From positions 930,001 to 994,000 of the forward strand of contig CAJINV010000020.1 of assembly GCA_905178155.1 (NCBI GenBank): a stretch of DNA of 64,000 bases, given 5' to 3'. The translations under genes were made by a program, and so were the position numbers. Under the pieces are notes generated by a model. That model worked only from the letters and a program-made list of their open reading frames with translations, searched no databases and was not told the origin of the DNA. This stretch comes from Amoebophrya sp. A120 (lineage: Eukaryota; Sar; Dinophyceae; Syndiniales; Amoebophryaceae). Each line of letters starts with the position of its first letter. Position 1 is the first letter of the stretch. Below are positions 11,504 through 22,207 of the stretch, in pieces.

Positions 11504-12583
11504 GGACTTGATTGACAACGATTTTCTTGACTTTTTCTTTAATTCTTGCGCGAACGCGAAGACGCACAGTGCATAAAGTATCTTCTCTTATGCTTACATT
11601 TTTTGCGTTACATCTCCTCAGGACCGACCACGACACGACACGGGCTCCACGATACTACCGCAACTACAATAAATCGAACTAATACAACCGACTCCAAAAA
11701 ACAAAGACTTTGTCATTACACGAACCATCATGTTGGGCACGAGAAGACCCAACTTCCAATAGATTGAATCCACGGCTGTACCGACAGTAGTATCTAGAAA
11801 AAAAAAATGCATCGCGCGACACCCCCGCGCGTAAGTAAGTACTGTGTGCAGCACTCTGAGCCCTGAACGTTCATGTTTGGTGCCATTGTGATTGGGAGTC
11901 GCATCGAACTGGACTGAGTGAACATCACCGACCTACTCGTAGACTGCTTTGTTGTAGTGGCAGATCTAGCAGTAAGATTTTCATCCGTTGCTGTTCTGGA
12001 TTTCTATTGAAGCAACGCTTGCGATTGCGTCAATACTATACTTCTCGAAATTGTTTTTCACAGATGATGTGACGAGAGAATGCCGCTTCGACGTCGAATT
12101 TCTTGGAGAAACATTCTTTGTCTCGTGTGTACATCAAACAAATCGTCAGAATTGGTTGAAGACCACCAGCAGATGATGAAGATCTTCTGCTGGTCAACAT
12201 TACAACGTGCTGATATGTTGAGGCTCCTGAAGCGAGAATGTTGTTACGTTCACCATGAACTTCTTTCTTCTGGTGCGGTTGTTGTTTCTAGTAGTTCTGC
12301 TATCATCGGAAAGGTTGTTCCACTTGTTGACCAGCTTGTTACCTGTAAGTAATTCTCGCAATGAACCAACAAATTCCGGCAGGCATCCTGTTTTGTTGTG
12401 GTGTTTCTGTATCTCTTTAGTGCAATGCATCAACATCAACAAGAAAATGATCAAAATGTTGAATGCAAAACATGGTCACGTAGTCGACGCAGCACAGAGC
12501 CCTGATTATTGCTCTGGCGTGGTAGAAGTCCCTTGAGTCCATCCTAGAAGTTATCAATCTCCCGAGCGAAGAACGAGCTGCCG
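11504..12583. other. Intergenic, nothing recognised
   Basis: No supported gene, and no introner TIR or long repeat seen. Short ORFs on both strands look random. Confidence 0.45.
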
Positions 12584-12991
12584 TTAACATAGACAAAATA
12601 ACAGCAAGAACGGCAAAACCAAAAACGAAAAAAGTACTGCTTCCACCCCCACGGATCCCGCAGCGCCGACAGCAGACTCCACTACACTGCCGCTTCCCTC
12701 CTCCTCTCCAGCACCCAGCGCCCCGGCTTCCAGCAAGCCGGCAAGCGTCCCGAAGCCACGATTTTGCTCGGCGAAGCCATTCTGGAGAGGCGTCTCCCCG
12801 AGAACGGCACCACTGCTCGTCGTAGCGCCCGCACCAAAATTCGGCATCGCGTTACTGCCGAATAACATGGCTGCTCCGGTAAATTTGCTGCCCACCGCGG
12901 AGCCGGCACGAAGCTGCTGGTTCATCATGTGCGACCAGGTGCACAGATGGGCATTGCGACAACGAGCAAAACGAGTGGCGTTGAAACGCAT
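12584..12991 (-). CDS. Possible small protein with hydrophobic C-terminus
   Basis: ORF of 135 codons from an ATG at 12991. The first 30 residues contain Cys and His (FARCRNAHLCTWSHMM); the middle is Gly/Ala/Ser-rich with several FG dipeptides; the C-terminus is strongly hydrophobic (VEAVLFSFLVLPFLLLFCLC), compatible with a tail anchor. The family is not recognised. Composition is biased, so the ORF could be fortuitous. It lies alone in a 4-kb gene-poor stretch. Confidence 0.4.
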   Translation of the reverse strand: MRFNATRFARCRNAHLCTWSHMMNQQLRAGSAVGSKFTGAAMLFGSNAMPNFGAGATTSSGAVLGETPLQNGFAEQNRGFGTLAGLLEAGALGAGEEEGSGSVVESAVGAAGSVGVEAVLFSFLVLPFLLLFCLC

Positions 12992-13944
12992 TCTTGTCGT
13001 GTGTGGAATTAATGATAGTGTTGGTCTACTACGACTTCGTGGCGTTATATGGATTTCAAAAGACGAATTTTGAAAATGTACTTAGTTGTCCGAGGACGAG
13101 GAAGACAATTGATGGAATCAAACTTTTCATTAGAGAATACCGTGCTGACCTTCACGCAGAAGTAGCAGAGGACCGAGATGACGGGAATATCAGTATTATC
13201 GTTATCCTAAAAATCACGACAGTAATAAATACGAAAAAAAAATGCCAAGGACGTATTCTGTTGTAGCCTCTGTGTTTGCTGACGACGCAATTCAGTTGTA
13301 CAATACCAATTCGCATCAAACAGTGCTGTCTACCTCACCTAGCCGCCCATCTTGTGCTCTACATCTGAACACACATGCACGAGGCAAAAAAGAAAAAGCC
13401 TGCCACCTCCGCCTGCCGCGGCGCACTTTTCATTCTCCTTTCAACTGTAGTAAGTACTGGGCGCGCTTGCAGAACTCAAATAATGATGGAATGATCTTCA
13501 TTCAAGGGAATTATGAAGTCGCTGTTGCAATCAGTTGAGCTAAACACCTGCGGAAAAAACATGTGCTCCCGAGGACGACCGCGGCTCGCGCTACACGAGT
13601 GAGTTAATCAAACAAATGTCGTGAATGCATCGTCCTTGCAGTGGGGTAGTTCGTTACGCGACAGGGAACAAGAACATCTTCGATGTATCATGTGTTAATA
13701 AACTAACAGCTATGAAAATGAATGTCAATGTAAGTAAACTAGGGACGGCTTAAAATTATACCATTTGTAAGTAATAGAAGTAAAAGATGCCTTTGCCTTC
13801 TCGAAGTAGAGAAGGACAACTGGGACGAACAACACCAGGAAGTTCTTCATCTTCAGTGGCTTTTTTTTTGAACTCGAACAACATGTGCTGGCCTCAAGTA
13901 GAGCTCCAGACGGCGTCGGGGTCGCGTTCGTCGGCATACAAAAA
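12992..13944. other. Intergenic, nothing recognised
   Basis: A short minus-strand ORF near 13850 begins with a signal-like MKNFLVLFVPVVLLYF but ends within about 40 codons, so I do not call it a gene. No repeats seen. Confidence 0.4.
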
Positions 13945-15451
13945 TATAGAGCGGGGTAACAAATTCTGGCGAGTTGTGGCCGTCCCACTTCTCACCCGCC
14001 CGGCCGGGTGGGTGACTAGTGGGACGGAACCAGGATCCTGACCACGAGAACGGCGGCAATTCTACCACCTCCTGCAAGACCTGCGGGTGTGCCTGGTAGA
14101 AAGCAGAATCAGGTGTGGAAACCAAAAAATGCTGCTTTTGAGGCTTTCAGTAAGCCAAAGCAACGGCTTTTTTGCCACGAGCCGAATCTTCTTTCTAACA
14201 CCTCCTGCAAGACCTGCGGGCGTGGCCGGAAGAATCAGGTGCGGCAAACAAAAAACGCTGCTTCTGAGGCTTTCAATAAGCCACAGTAACACTTTTTTTA
14301 CTACGAGCTGAATCTTCTTTCTACCACCTCCTGCAAGACCTGCGGGCGTGGCTGGTAGAAAGAAGAATCAGGCGCGGAAAACAAAAAGCGTTGCTTTTGA
14401 GGCTTTCAGTAAGCCAAAGCAGCGATTTTTTTGCCACGAGCTGAATCTTCTTTCTACCACCTCCTGCAAGACCTGCGGGTGTGGCTGGTAGAAAGAAGAA
14501 ACAGGCGCGGAAAACAAAAAACGCTGCTTCAAAGACTTTCAGTAAGCCAAAGCAACATTTTTTTTGCCACGAGCTGAATCTTCTTTCTACCACCTCCTGC
14601 AAGACCTGCGGGTGTGGCTGGTAGAAAGAAGAATCAGGCGCGGAAAACAAAAAACGCTGTTTCTGAGGCTTTCAATAAGCCCAAGCAACATTTTTCTTAC
14701 CACAAGCTGAATCTTCTTTCTACCACCTCCTGCAAGACCTGTGGGCGTGGCTGGTAGAAAGAAGAATCAGGTGCGGAAAACAAAAAGCGCTGCTTTTGAG
14801 ACTTTCAGTAAGCCAAAGCAACATTTTTTTTGCCACGAGCTGAATCTTCTTTCTACCACCTCCTGCAAGACCTGCGGGCGTGGCTGGTAGAAAGAAGAAT
14901 CAGGCGCGGAAAACAAAAAACGCTGTTTCTAAGACTTTCAGTAAGCCAAATCAACGCTTTTTTCACCACGGGCTGACTCTTCTTTCTACCACCTCCTGCA
15001 AGACCTGCAGACGTGGCTGGTAGAAAGAAGAGTCAGGTGCTGAAAACAAACAACGGCGTTTCTGAGGCTTTCGGCAAGCCAAAGCAACGCTTTTTTTACC
15101 AGGAGCTGAATCTTCTTTCTACCACCTCCTGCAAGACCTGCAGACGTGGCTGGTAGAAAGAAGAATCAGGTGCGGAAAACAAAAAACTGCGCTGTCTGAG
15201 GCTTTCAGTAAGCCAGAGCAGCATTTTCTTGTCCACGAGCTGAATCTTCTTTCTACCACCTCCTGCAAGACCTGCGGGTGTGGCTGGTAGAAAGAAGAAT
15301 CAGGTGCGGAAAACAAAAAGCGTTGTTTTTGAGGCTTTCAGATCCGGCCAGCTGGTCAGGATCCTGGTTCCGTCCCACTAGTCACCCACCCGGCCGGGCG
15401 GGTGAGAAGTGGGACGGCCACAACTCGTCAGAATTTGTTACCCCGCTCATA
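13945..15451. mobile_element. 1.5-kb inverted-repeat element packed with hairpin tandem repeats
   Basis: Ends TATAGAGCGGGGTAACAAAT and the inverse, with TIRs of about 95 bp (13945-14044 and 15353-15451) nearly identical through the GGTGGGTGACTAGTGGGACG section. AAAAA flanks both ends, so the element obeys the same TAT...ATA plus 5-bp duplication rule as the introners, although it sits between genes. No ORF of its own. Confidence 0.8.
14055..15345. repeat. Ten tandem units of about 126-133 bp, each a hairpin
   Basis: The CCTCCTGCAAGACCTGCGG core recurs at about 14068, 14201, 14327, 14460 and so on to about 15258. In each unit GAATCTTCTTTCTACCA and its inverse TGGTAGAAAGAAGAATC flank that core, and the spacer contains CTTTCAGTAAGCCAAAGCAA. 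Units differ by point changes and short indels. Confidence 0.9.
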
Positions 15452-15771
15452 AAAAATGTAGAATCGATCGCAGAATGAAAAAGAGAGCTCGAAGTAGAAC
15501 GATGAAGGCCCGTGTGCCTCTGCGTCGTGTGGTGTCAGAGCAATACGAGGATCGATGTCGCGTAGTCGCGGTCCGATCGAAGATTCCTTCACACGCACAC
15601 GGCAAGTAAAATCCTATCTGTTATTTTGGAGCGGCCGCCGGCGGATTCATCTGGGACGACGACGACGACGACGATGCAGAATGAAGCTTGGGATCCCCCA
15701 TTACGAGATTTTTCGCGATGTGATCCAGAATGGCGGTGTGTCGGACCTGGCCGCAGATCAGCCAATGTGCC
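15452..15771. other. Intergenic gap between two mobile elements
   Basis: Includes a GAC trinucleotide run near 15655-15675. Nothing else is recognisable. Confidence 0.45.
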
Positions 15772-17218
15772 TTAATCGCAAAGCGCCTTGGCGTTAATTC
15801 ATATTCAAAATGATTTCAAAAGGAATTCAAAAAGTCAAGGTTTTTGACTTTCGTCTGCACACAAAAATGCCGAATCTCCGGCCAAAATGAATGAGCGCGA
15901 CCCGGGTGTGGACCATTCCCGGGTCCTATGCCGTGTGCCTGCGCGGGCCAACTTGCTTGAATAGCGCAACGCCAGCCATTTTTGCGTGTGCTTCATTTGG
16001 GAGTGTGTGTGGCTTGGAATTGGCACGGCCATAAGCTCTGGACAATGGCGCGGCCGCCCAAGATTGGACCGCCAGGGGCTTTCGAGAATTCATCTGAAGG
16101 ACACCACGCCCGCCCAAAGCCGCAGCGCATGGGGCCAGCGCAATACTGTTCCCGAGGCGGCCGAAAGATCGCCCAGATGCAACCTGTCCCTCCGATTGGT
16201 GGAGCCTTATTAGGGCCTACCATATATGCCAGGCCACAGACAAAACCAATACCAGAGCGACATCATACAGAGTGCCCATTTTCAAAAGGAAATTGGCGAG
16301 CCTGAGCAATTTCAAAAAGAAATTGGCGGCCGGAACGGAATTCAAAAAGAAATTGGCGGGGGAGATGGAATTCAAAAAGAAATTGGCGGCCCCGGAACAA
16401 TTCAAAAAGAAATTGGCGGCCCTGGGCAATTTCAAAAAATAGTTGGGAAGAAGTTGGATACAAGTTCAAAATTAGTTGGGTCAGGGATTCTTAGTATGGC
16501 AAACAGAAAAAAGTTGGCTTCCAACTTATTTCCAACTATTTTTTGAATCTGGCGAAAGGAGATTCCTCAAGACCCGGACCCTCTTGAGTTGGTTTGCTTT
16601 ACTTCAGACCCTTTGGAGTATCGGAATCCACCTTCCGAAGCGCTGTCGAGAAGCCCTTTGGCGTGAAAGCCGACCATAACGACGTCCCGCAAGCTATACC
16701 ACAACACCCTGAAAGAAAGAGGGGCAGGAAGAGGTCACGAAGGAAAAACTTTACACAAAAAGTGCTTCCGCGACAGGGCTAAAGCATGTCCCGGAGGCAG
16801 CTACAGCAATAACGCGAGACAGAAGGGATCCTGCCGTCTTTGACCCTAGAGCAGAGGTTCTAGAGGAGCCCGAGCTGGGTGCCTCGGTCCTGGGCATACA
16901 TGAGAGCGATTCGCTGTAAGACGTGGCAGGTGCACAAACTGGCGCGCGAAACCTGGCCACATTACATCCAATCGTGTGCCCGAAACAGAAACCCACTACC
17001 GCAACTGAGCGAGCGTTTACAAATCCGCCCTGCCCAGTTTCTATTGCACTAGGCCGCCAGACACAGGACGACAATCAAACGCCGAAAAAAGAAGCCGCGC
17101 ATCCGAAAAAATAAAGGAAATGGCCGCCCAATTTCACGGAAAAACGAAAAGTGCGCTTTTTTGAATTCCTTTTGAAATCATTTTGAATTGCTTTTAACGT
17201 AAGGCACTTTAGAGTTAA
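15772..17218. mobile_element. Non-autonomous TIR element with 9-bp target duplication
   Basis: CAATGTGCC occurs immediately outside both ends (15763-15771 and 17219-17227). TIRs of about 60 bp share TTAA, AAAGYGCCTT, GTTAA and the perfect core ATTCAAAATGATTTCAAAAG. A 9-bp duplication is typical of Mutator-like elements (family knowledge; assignment inferred). No transposase ORF is evident. Confidence 0.78.
16274..16440. repeat. 30-bp tandem repeat, about 5.5 copies
   Basis: TTCAAAAAGAAATTGGCGG followed by a variable GC-rich spacer of about 11 bp, inside the 9-bp-duplication element. Confidence 0.85.
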
Positions 17219-17620
17219 CAATGTGCCCGTGCGGAGGTGTATGAAAGTTGGAAAATTCTTTTTTCAGCTAGTACGGGAGCTCGTACGTCGGCACCATCAC
17301 TATGATCTTTATCGCATCTACTTCGAATTATGCCAGTTTTTGCTTTTGCTGGATGCGTTGAGATTGAGTTCTTTCAGTGAGTTATTTAGAATATATGACA
17401 CACCAGCACATCATGCAGGAAAGAGATACAAGAGGTCCCCCCCAGAGGTGGACGCCTCTGCTTCTTTCATGATGCAGAAACGGAATCGAAGAGCATGAGC
17501 ACCAAGATGCTCAAGAAGAGCAAGCGTCGGTTTGTAGATTGATGAAGATCATTCTGTAAGACAGTGAAGATAGCGCCGAGTTTTTCCCGTTCTAGCCCTC
17601 TCCGTATAAAAATTTCGTTT
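17219..17620. other. Intergenic, nothing recognised
   Basis: Downstream flank of the DUF676 gene. No gene or repeat seen. Confidence 0.4.
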
Positions 17621-20149
17621 TCATAGGTTCATGTTGACATCCACACGCTCCCAGCTCATGGTGTTTAGGCAGTGCATCATTTTTTGCAGCTCCTGGGACC
17701 TTTTATCGCGCAGTGCAAAGCCCGCAGACACCGCTCGTCGGCCCGGTGTGTTGGGTGTGGATGTCGTCGTGTTTGTCCCTTCTGCGGCTGGCACGACCGG
17801 CCCGACGCACGCTCCCAGCTCGTCAGGGTCTCCGGAGGCCTGTCTTTCGATGTCCTCTCCAGCTTGTTCTCCGTCGGCGTTGATGGAGGATTGCTGCGCC
17901 GTAGACCGACCACTTCGCGCCGCACCAGGAGCAGCACCGTTTGGAGGCTCTAGCGGCGCACCAGCTGGCGGCTGGGGCTGCGCGGCGGAAGATGGCGGCC
18001 GCGTTCCTTGTCTCGGAGAGCAGGGAGGAGAGGATGCGGATGCTGTCGATTTTTTGCTCGCGGATGTTTTAGTTTTTCTATTTCTGACCAGCTCGTCGTA
18101 TGCCGCAAGTTTCGCGGCAACGATGTCGACAACTCTTTCGTCCACGATCCGGCTATGCAGCTCTTCCTGTTTGCGAGCCGAGATGTAGTTGTTGACAGTG
18201 GACGACGACCCGGCGGTCATCTGCAGCTTTGATGCAGCCGTCCTGGCTTGTTCGCCGCTAGTGGGCGTGCTGCTCGTCTCCGACTTTGCACCAGCTCCGT
18301 AAAGGTTGTACACGTACTTGCAGTCAGGGTGCAATCCTTGCGAACCCAGCAAGCTGCTTTGGACAACAGGAGCTGGAGGTGGAGCACCTCCTAGGCTCTT
18401 TTTAAAAGTCGTAGAAGTCGTCGTCCCCCCCCTCTTCTGACCACTCTGCTCGACCTGCTCCACGTGGTCATCGATATCTACAGATTTGGATTTCGCAGGA
18501 GGTGGGTGCGCGACCATTTGAATGCCGAGCCTCTGCATGTCGAACTCGTGGCGATATGGGTTCACCGGGCGGATGCTCCCCGTGCAGTAGGGACACAGCA
18601 CGTCATAGAACACATTGGCGTAGAGCAACCGGCGGCGAAACTGCCGCAGGGGCGCCAGGAATCGCTCCTCAGTGGCCATTTGCACCAGCAGGGGGCTTGG
18701 CCGTTCGCTGTCGCGCCGCCGCACGGGTCGCGTAAAATGGTCCGGGGGTATTAAAGCGGTCAACTCGGGCTCCTCCAGACACAGCTCCTGCTGCGTTTTG
18801 TTTCCCCAGCTCGCGAGCGTCTGCACGAGGTCATTCCAGAAGTTTTGATGCTGCGGGCGTCGGATGCCCAAGTGGGGCGTCGCGAGCGTGAGGAACGTGC
18901 AGAACTGCAGTTTTCGGGGCTGCTGCTCCAGGCGATCCTGCAGCAGCGCCAGCGCATACCGCAGGTACAGGCCCCCGAGACTGTGTCCGACCACCGAGAG
19001 GTACCGGACCGGTGCGAGGGTGGACGGGCTAGTACCATTAGTTTTATTTCTCGGAGTGGTAGGTCTAGGTGCAATCGACCCAGGAGCGGCCCCCGCCCTG
19101 CTACCTCCTTGCTCTTTCGTTTTACGCCCAGAGAAGTTGAAGTCTCTACCTGACAGCGAGTTGGCCACTGCTTCTACCGCGGCATCGTGGTAATACTGTT
19201 CAGAGTGAGCTATGTCGGTTTCGGTCAGCTTTGCCCAAATCTCCTCGAACAAGCGCTTCCCGCCGGCCGCGAGGCCGTCTGTCGTCCCGAAAAAGCAGTC
19301 CGAGTGTTTTGCCGTGTGGATTTCGATTTCTTCGATTTCCTCTTCGGTCTTTACGTTTACCCTGGGCGAAACTGCGCGGGGTGAGTACCCGATCGCGGAC
19401 CGGTTTGCCCGTCTGGTCGTGCTCCCCGATAAATCAGTAGCATTTTTGCCAGCGCCGATAGTAGTACTGGTGCCATCTTCGTTTGTGCTTCTGGGTCGAG
19501 GCGAAAATTTATTTTGGGAGCCGCTTGCTGTTGTCCCAACCGCGGCCACATCTTCGGACCAGCGTCCTCCCTCGGAAGCCTTGCTCTTGAGCACCCGGTC
19601 CTGAATGTCTAACTTCCGCTCGGCGTTCGACCCACGCTGCTCATCTCCCTGAGAGGCCTTCCGCGGGTCCTCTTCGCTCGCACGGGGAGATGACTGAGGG
19701 GACTCACGGAAAGGACTGCGCCCAATCACGGCTCCCAGCAGCATGCGGGGAGAGGCTTTTATCTTCTGTGCGATCGTTTCGTTTTGACCAGGATTTACGT
19801 TTACTATCGGCAGATCTTTGGCGTCCAGAGCCGATCTGTACTCCTTCTGGATGGCAAGAACCAGGTTGTCAAAGTCCGAGGCCGCACCCTGAATACCGTG
19901 CTGAAACACAATCAGATGGCGCACACGCGGGAGATGAGTCGGTTTGGTCTTGCTGGTACTAGCGCTACCAGAAGGTGGAGGACTGGGTGCTGCTGCAGCT
20001 CTGCCAGCAGCTGCATGATCTCGATCGTCAGCTGGACCAGAAGCAGCTCCAATTTGCGGAGCAGGAGGTCCTCTGCCCACCTCCGGACCCGTCCTTCGCC
20101 GCGGCGTGACCGGCGTCCTTGGCGATTGACTGCCTGGTTGCTCGGTCAT
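17621..20149 (-). CDS. DUF676-type serine lipase/esterase, 842 aa, intronless
   Basis: Alpha/beta-hydrolase related to the DUF676 (ROG1/FAM135-like) putative lipases. The ATG at 20149 opens a disordered Pro/Ser/Arg-rich N-terminus (about residues 1-73). The hydrolase core starts at RHLIVFQHGIQGAASDFDNL (HG of the oxyanion region near residue 84). A long disordered insert follows, then FFGTTDGLAAGGKRLFEEI, the nucleophile elbow VVGHSLGGLYLRYALALL (Ser near residue 387), TFLTLATPHLG, and a candidate acid residue in NVFYDVLCPYCTG. The C-terminal third is low complexity and ends KMMHCLNTMSWERVDVNMNL. No signal peptide, so probably cytosolic or membrane-associated. No introner interrupts 2.5 kb of coding sequence. 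The lipase call is solid; the substrate is unknown. Confidence 0.85.
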   Translation of the reverse strand: MTEQPGSQSPRTPVTPRRRTGPEVGRGPPAPQIGAASGPADDRDHAAAGRAAAAPSPPPSGSASTSKTKPTHLPRVRHLIVFQHGIQGAASDFDNLVLAIQKEYRSALDAKDLPIVNVNPGQNETIAQKIKASPRMLLGAVIGRSPFRESPQSSPRASEEDPRKASQGDEQRGSNAERKLDIQDRVLKSKASEGGRWSEDVAAVGTTASGSQNKFSPRPRSTNEDGTSTTIGAGKNATDLSGSTTRRANRSAIGYSPRAVSPRVNVKTEEEIEEIEIHTAKHSDCFFGTTDGLAAGGKRLFEEIWAKLTETDIAHSEQYYHDAAVEAVANSLSGRDFNFSGRKTKEQGGSRAGAAPGSIAPRPTTPRNKTNGTSPSTLAPVRYLSVVGHSLGGLYLRYALALLQDRLEQQPRKLQFCTFLTLATPHLGIRRPQHQNFWNDLVQTLASWGNKTQQELCLEEPELTALIPPDHFTRPVRRRDSERPSPLLVQMATEERFLAPLRQFRRRLLYANVFYDVLCPYCTGSIRPVNPYRHEFDMQRLGIQMVAHPPPAKSKSVDIDDHVEQVEQSGQKRGGTTTSTTFKKSLGGAPPPAPVVQSSLLGSQGLHPDCKYVYNLYGAGAKSETSSTPTSGEQARTAASKLQMTAGSSSTVNNYISARKQEELHSRIVDERVVDIVAAKLAAYDELVRNRKTKTSASKKSTASASSPPCSPRQGTRPPSSAAQPQPPAGAPLEPPNGAAPGAARSGRSTAQQSSINADGEQAGEDIERQASGDPDELGACVGPVVPAAEGTNTTTSTPNTPGRRAVSAGFALRDKRSQELQKMMHCLNTMSWERVDVNMNL

Positions 20150-22207
20150 GTTGATCAGCGTCGACGTGCTGGTTTAGAAAGCATAAGCAATACGTCTACT
20201 CAATATTAACTCCGACAAAATAAAATAATCTTCCTTGCGTATGGTTTTCGTGCTCTGTCTGTTCCTGTTCGCAATGCTCGGTTAATTTGCGTTCCAACTG
20301 CACCTCGTTCCCACTTTTACCATGCACAGGAACTGCTCCTGGTGGTCCTCAACTACATGGCGGGAGGACTACAAGAAGTCCTGTCGATATAATGTAGTTC
20401 TTGTGCTGCTGTTTGTGGCAGGTTCACCGATTCATCAGAACATCAAATTGTGCTACTGTAGAAATAAACTAAAACTTCAATCCTCGAACCACTTCATTGT
20501 TAGTTTTACCTGAGCAGAGCTGAGACTTAAAGTTGTACTATCAGGAAATCAAATTATGTGATGAGTTGTGACGAAGAAAAACAAGTACAACGATGCGCGA
20601 CGAAGACGTCGCTCTTACAAAACTGGATCTAATGATCACCTGGAATTATGGCACGACTTTGGAGACATGTCACACCGTTGCTCGCCTATTTTTCATTCAA
20701 TTAGAATCTAAAAAATCGGGTACTAGTACACAAATGAACATCGCCTCATTTTCACCATGCGACTAAGAAATCGATGATATGTAAAGAGGAAAACAGATCT
20801 TGGTGGGGTCGCTGCGGTTGAGGTAAATCGATGCGTCGTGGTGTGCTTATCGCTTCACAATTCTCCGTAGCACGTCGCAGCATATCTTTCGCTGATCCGA
20901 TCGGAGGAGGAGCACAGTTGCAAGTCAAGAATCGCGGAGACCGACCAAAAATTTTCGGTCGTTCAACTCAATAATGACCCACTTAACTTCGACAAACAAG
21001 GAGCTTGACTTCACTTATGCGCCTCCTACGGCTTGTACGCTGTGTTTTACAGAAGTACATACAAGATGATGAGTGGCACTGTGCACCAATAAGAAGTTGG
21101 TAAAAAAGTAGCTCGCATTTTCTAGCAGGAGGCCGAGAAACCGAAATGATCTTCTGATTTACGCTATGCTCCTGCTGAGGACAAGAATTACCGTAGTTGA
21201 CCGAGGGACGTTTTTGATATTCATCATGACCACCGAACAGGATCAGGCACTTTCGATTACACCTTCCTCCACCTCCTGTACATTCGACATTTCATCTTGC
21301 GTACCGAAGTAAATGAACGAGATGCTTTTAGTACTAACACCGAAGGAGGAGGACGTGCGGGGCGGTGGTGTTCATCAATAGGAAATGCTGCAGCTGTGAA
21401 TGTCATTCAACAACCGATAGGTGGACAAGCACAGCGGAGTTTTTAGCAAGTAGCAGATACAGTAGATACAACGACGTCACGTCTAACTGCTCGTGGTCGT
21501 GCTTGCTTTTGTTTTTCGCTTTCATCGTTGGTTATAGGTACAAAAATGCCCGGAACACGACTCAACTCTCACCCGTCAACCACATCCAAGCATCCCCATG
21601 GAGTCTCGGCTCCCTTGCGTTATATGCAGCTGAAGACTTTTTTGCAGGCCGTAGTTGGCAAAAATACCACCACGACGTCAGATAAGGTCTACTTCGGTCT
21701 TGGTGTCTGTGGAGGACGTAGCACTCCCGCACTTAAAAATTTTGCGCGCAAATAGAAATCGGTTTTGTATAAATATAAATGCAAGTGCTGCCCTCCTCGG
21801 TTTCGACATCACAGGTTTCAGCGAAAAGCAATTCGTAGATAAAGAGTACTACAACTTGCTTCGCCGAAGTCCATGATAAATACAACTAGAGCGTTGGTCT
21901 TGGTTTTTTCATTCTACGTTTTATAATTCCCGCAGCGCATGATCTTCACGCTCAAGATCTTCAACCTGCAGGACCGAATTCTACGAAAGGCCACCTTCAC
22001 AACGGAAAAATATGGAAAAAACTTTTCATCTTTGTGGTACAACTATATAATCATAAACTACTGTTCTAAATCCAAAATTGGAGCCCTCTTAGGCGCGCAA
22101 TAAGGAGCAATCAATACAACTTCATCCACGTTCTTATTTTTGTTAGCTTTCATCGTTATTTTCGTGTATTTCTACAGTGGGATAGAAGTCTTCCTGTCGA
22201 GCACATA
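20150..22207. other. 2-kb gene-poor stretch
   Basis: AT-richer DNA with only short, random-looking ORFs on both strands. No introner signatures. It may include the promoter region of the DUF676 gene. Confidence 0.45.

Noticed and set aside
13840-13900. Signal-peptide-like MKNFLVLFVPVV on the minus strand as a gene start
   Set aside because: The frame ends after about 40 codons and nothing downstream continues it.
14055-15345. Regular repeats with palindromic cores, resembling a CRISPR array
   Set aside because: Units are about 132 bp with no unique spacers, and the whole block sits inside a TIR element in a eukaryotic genome.
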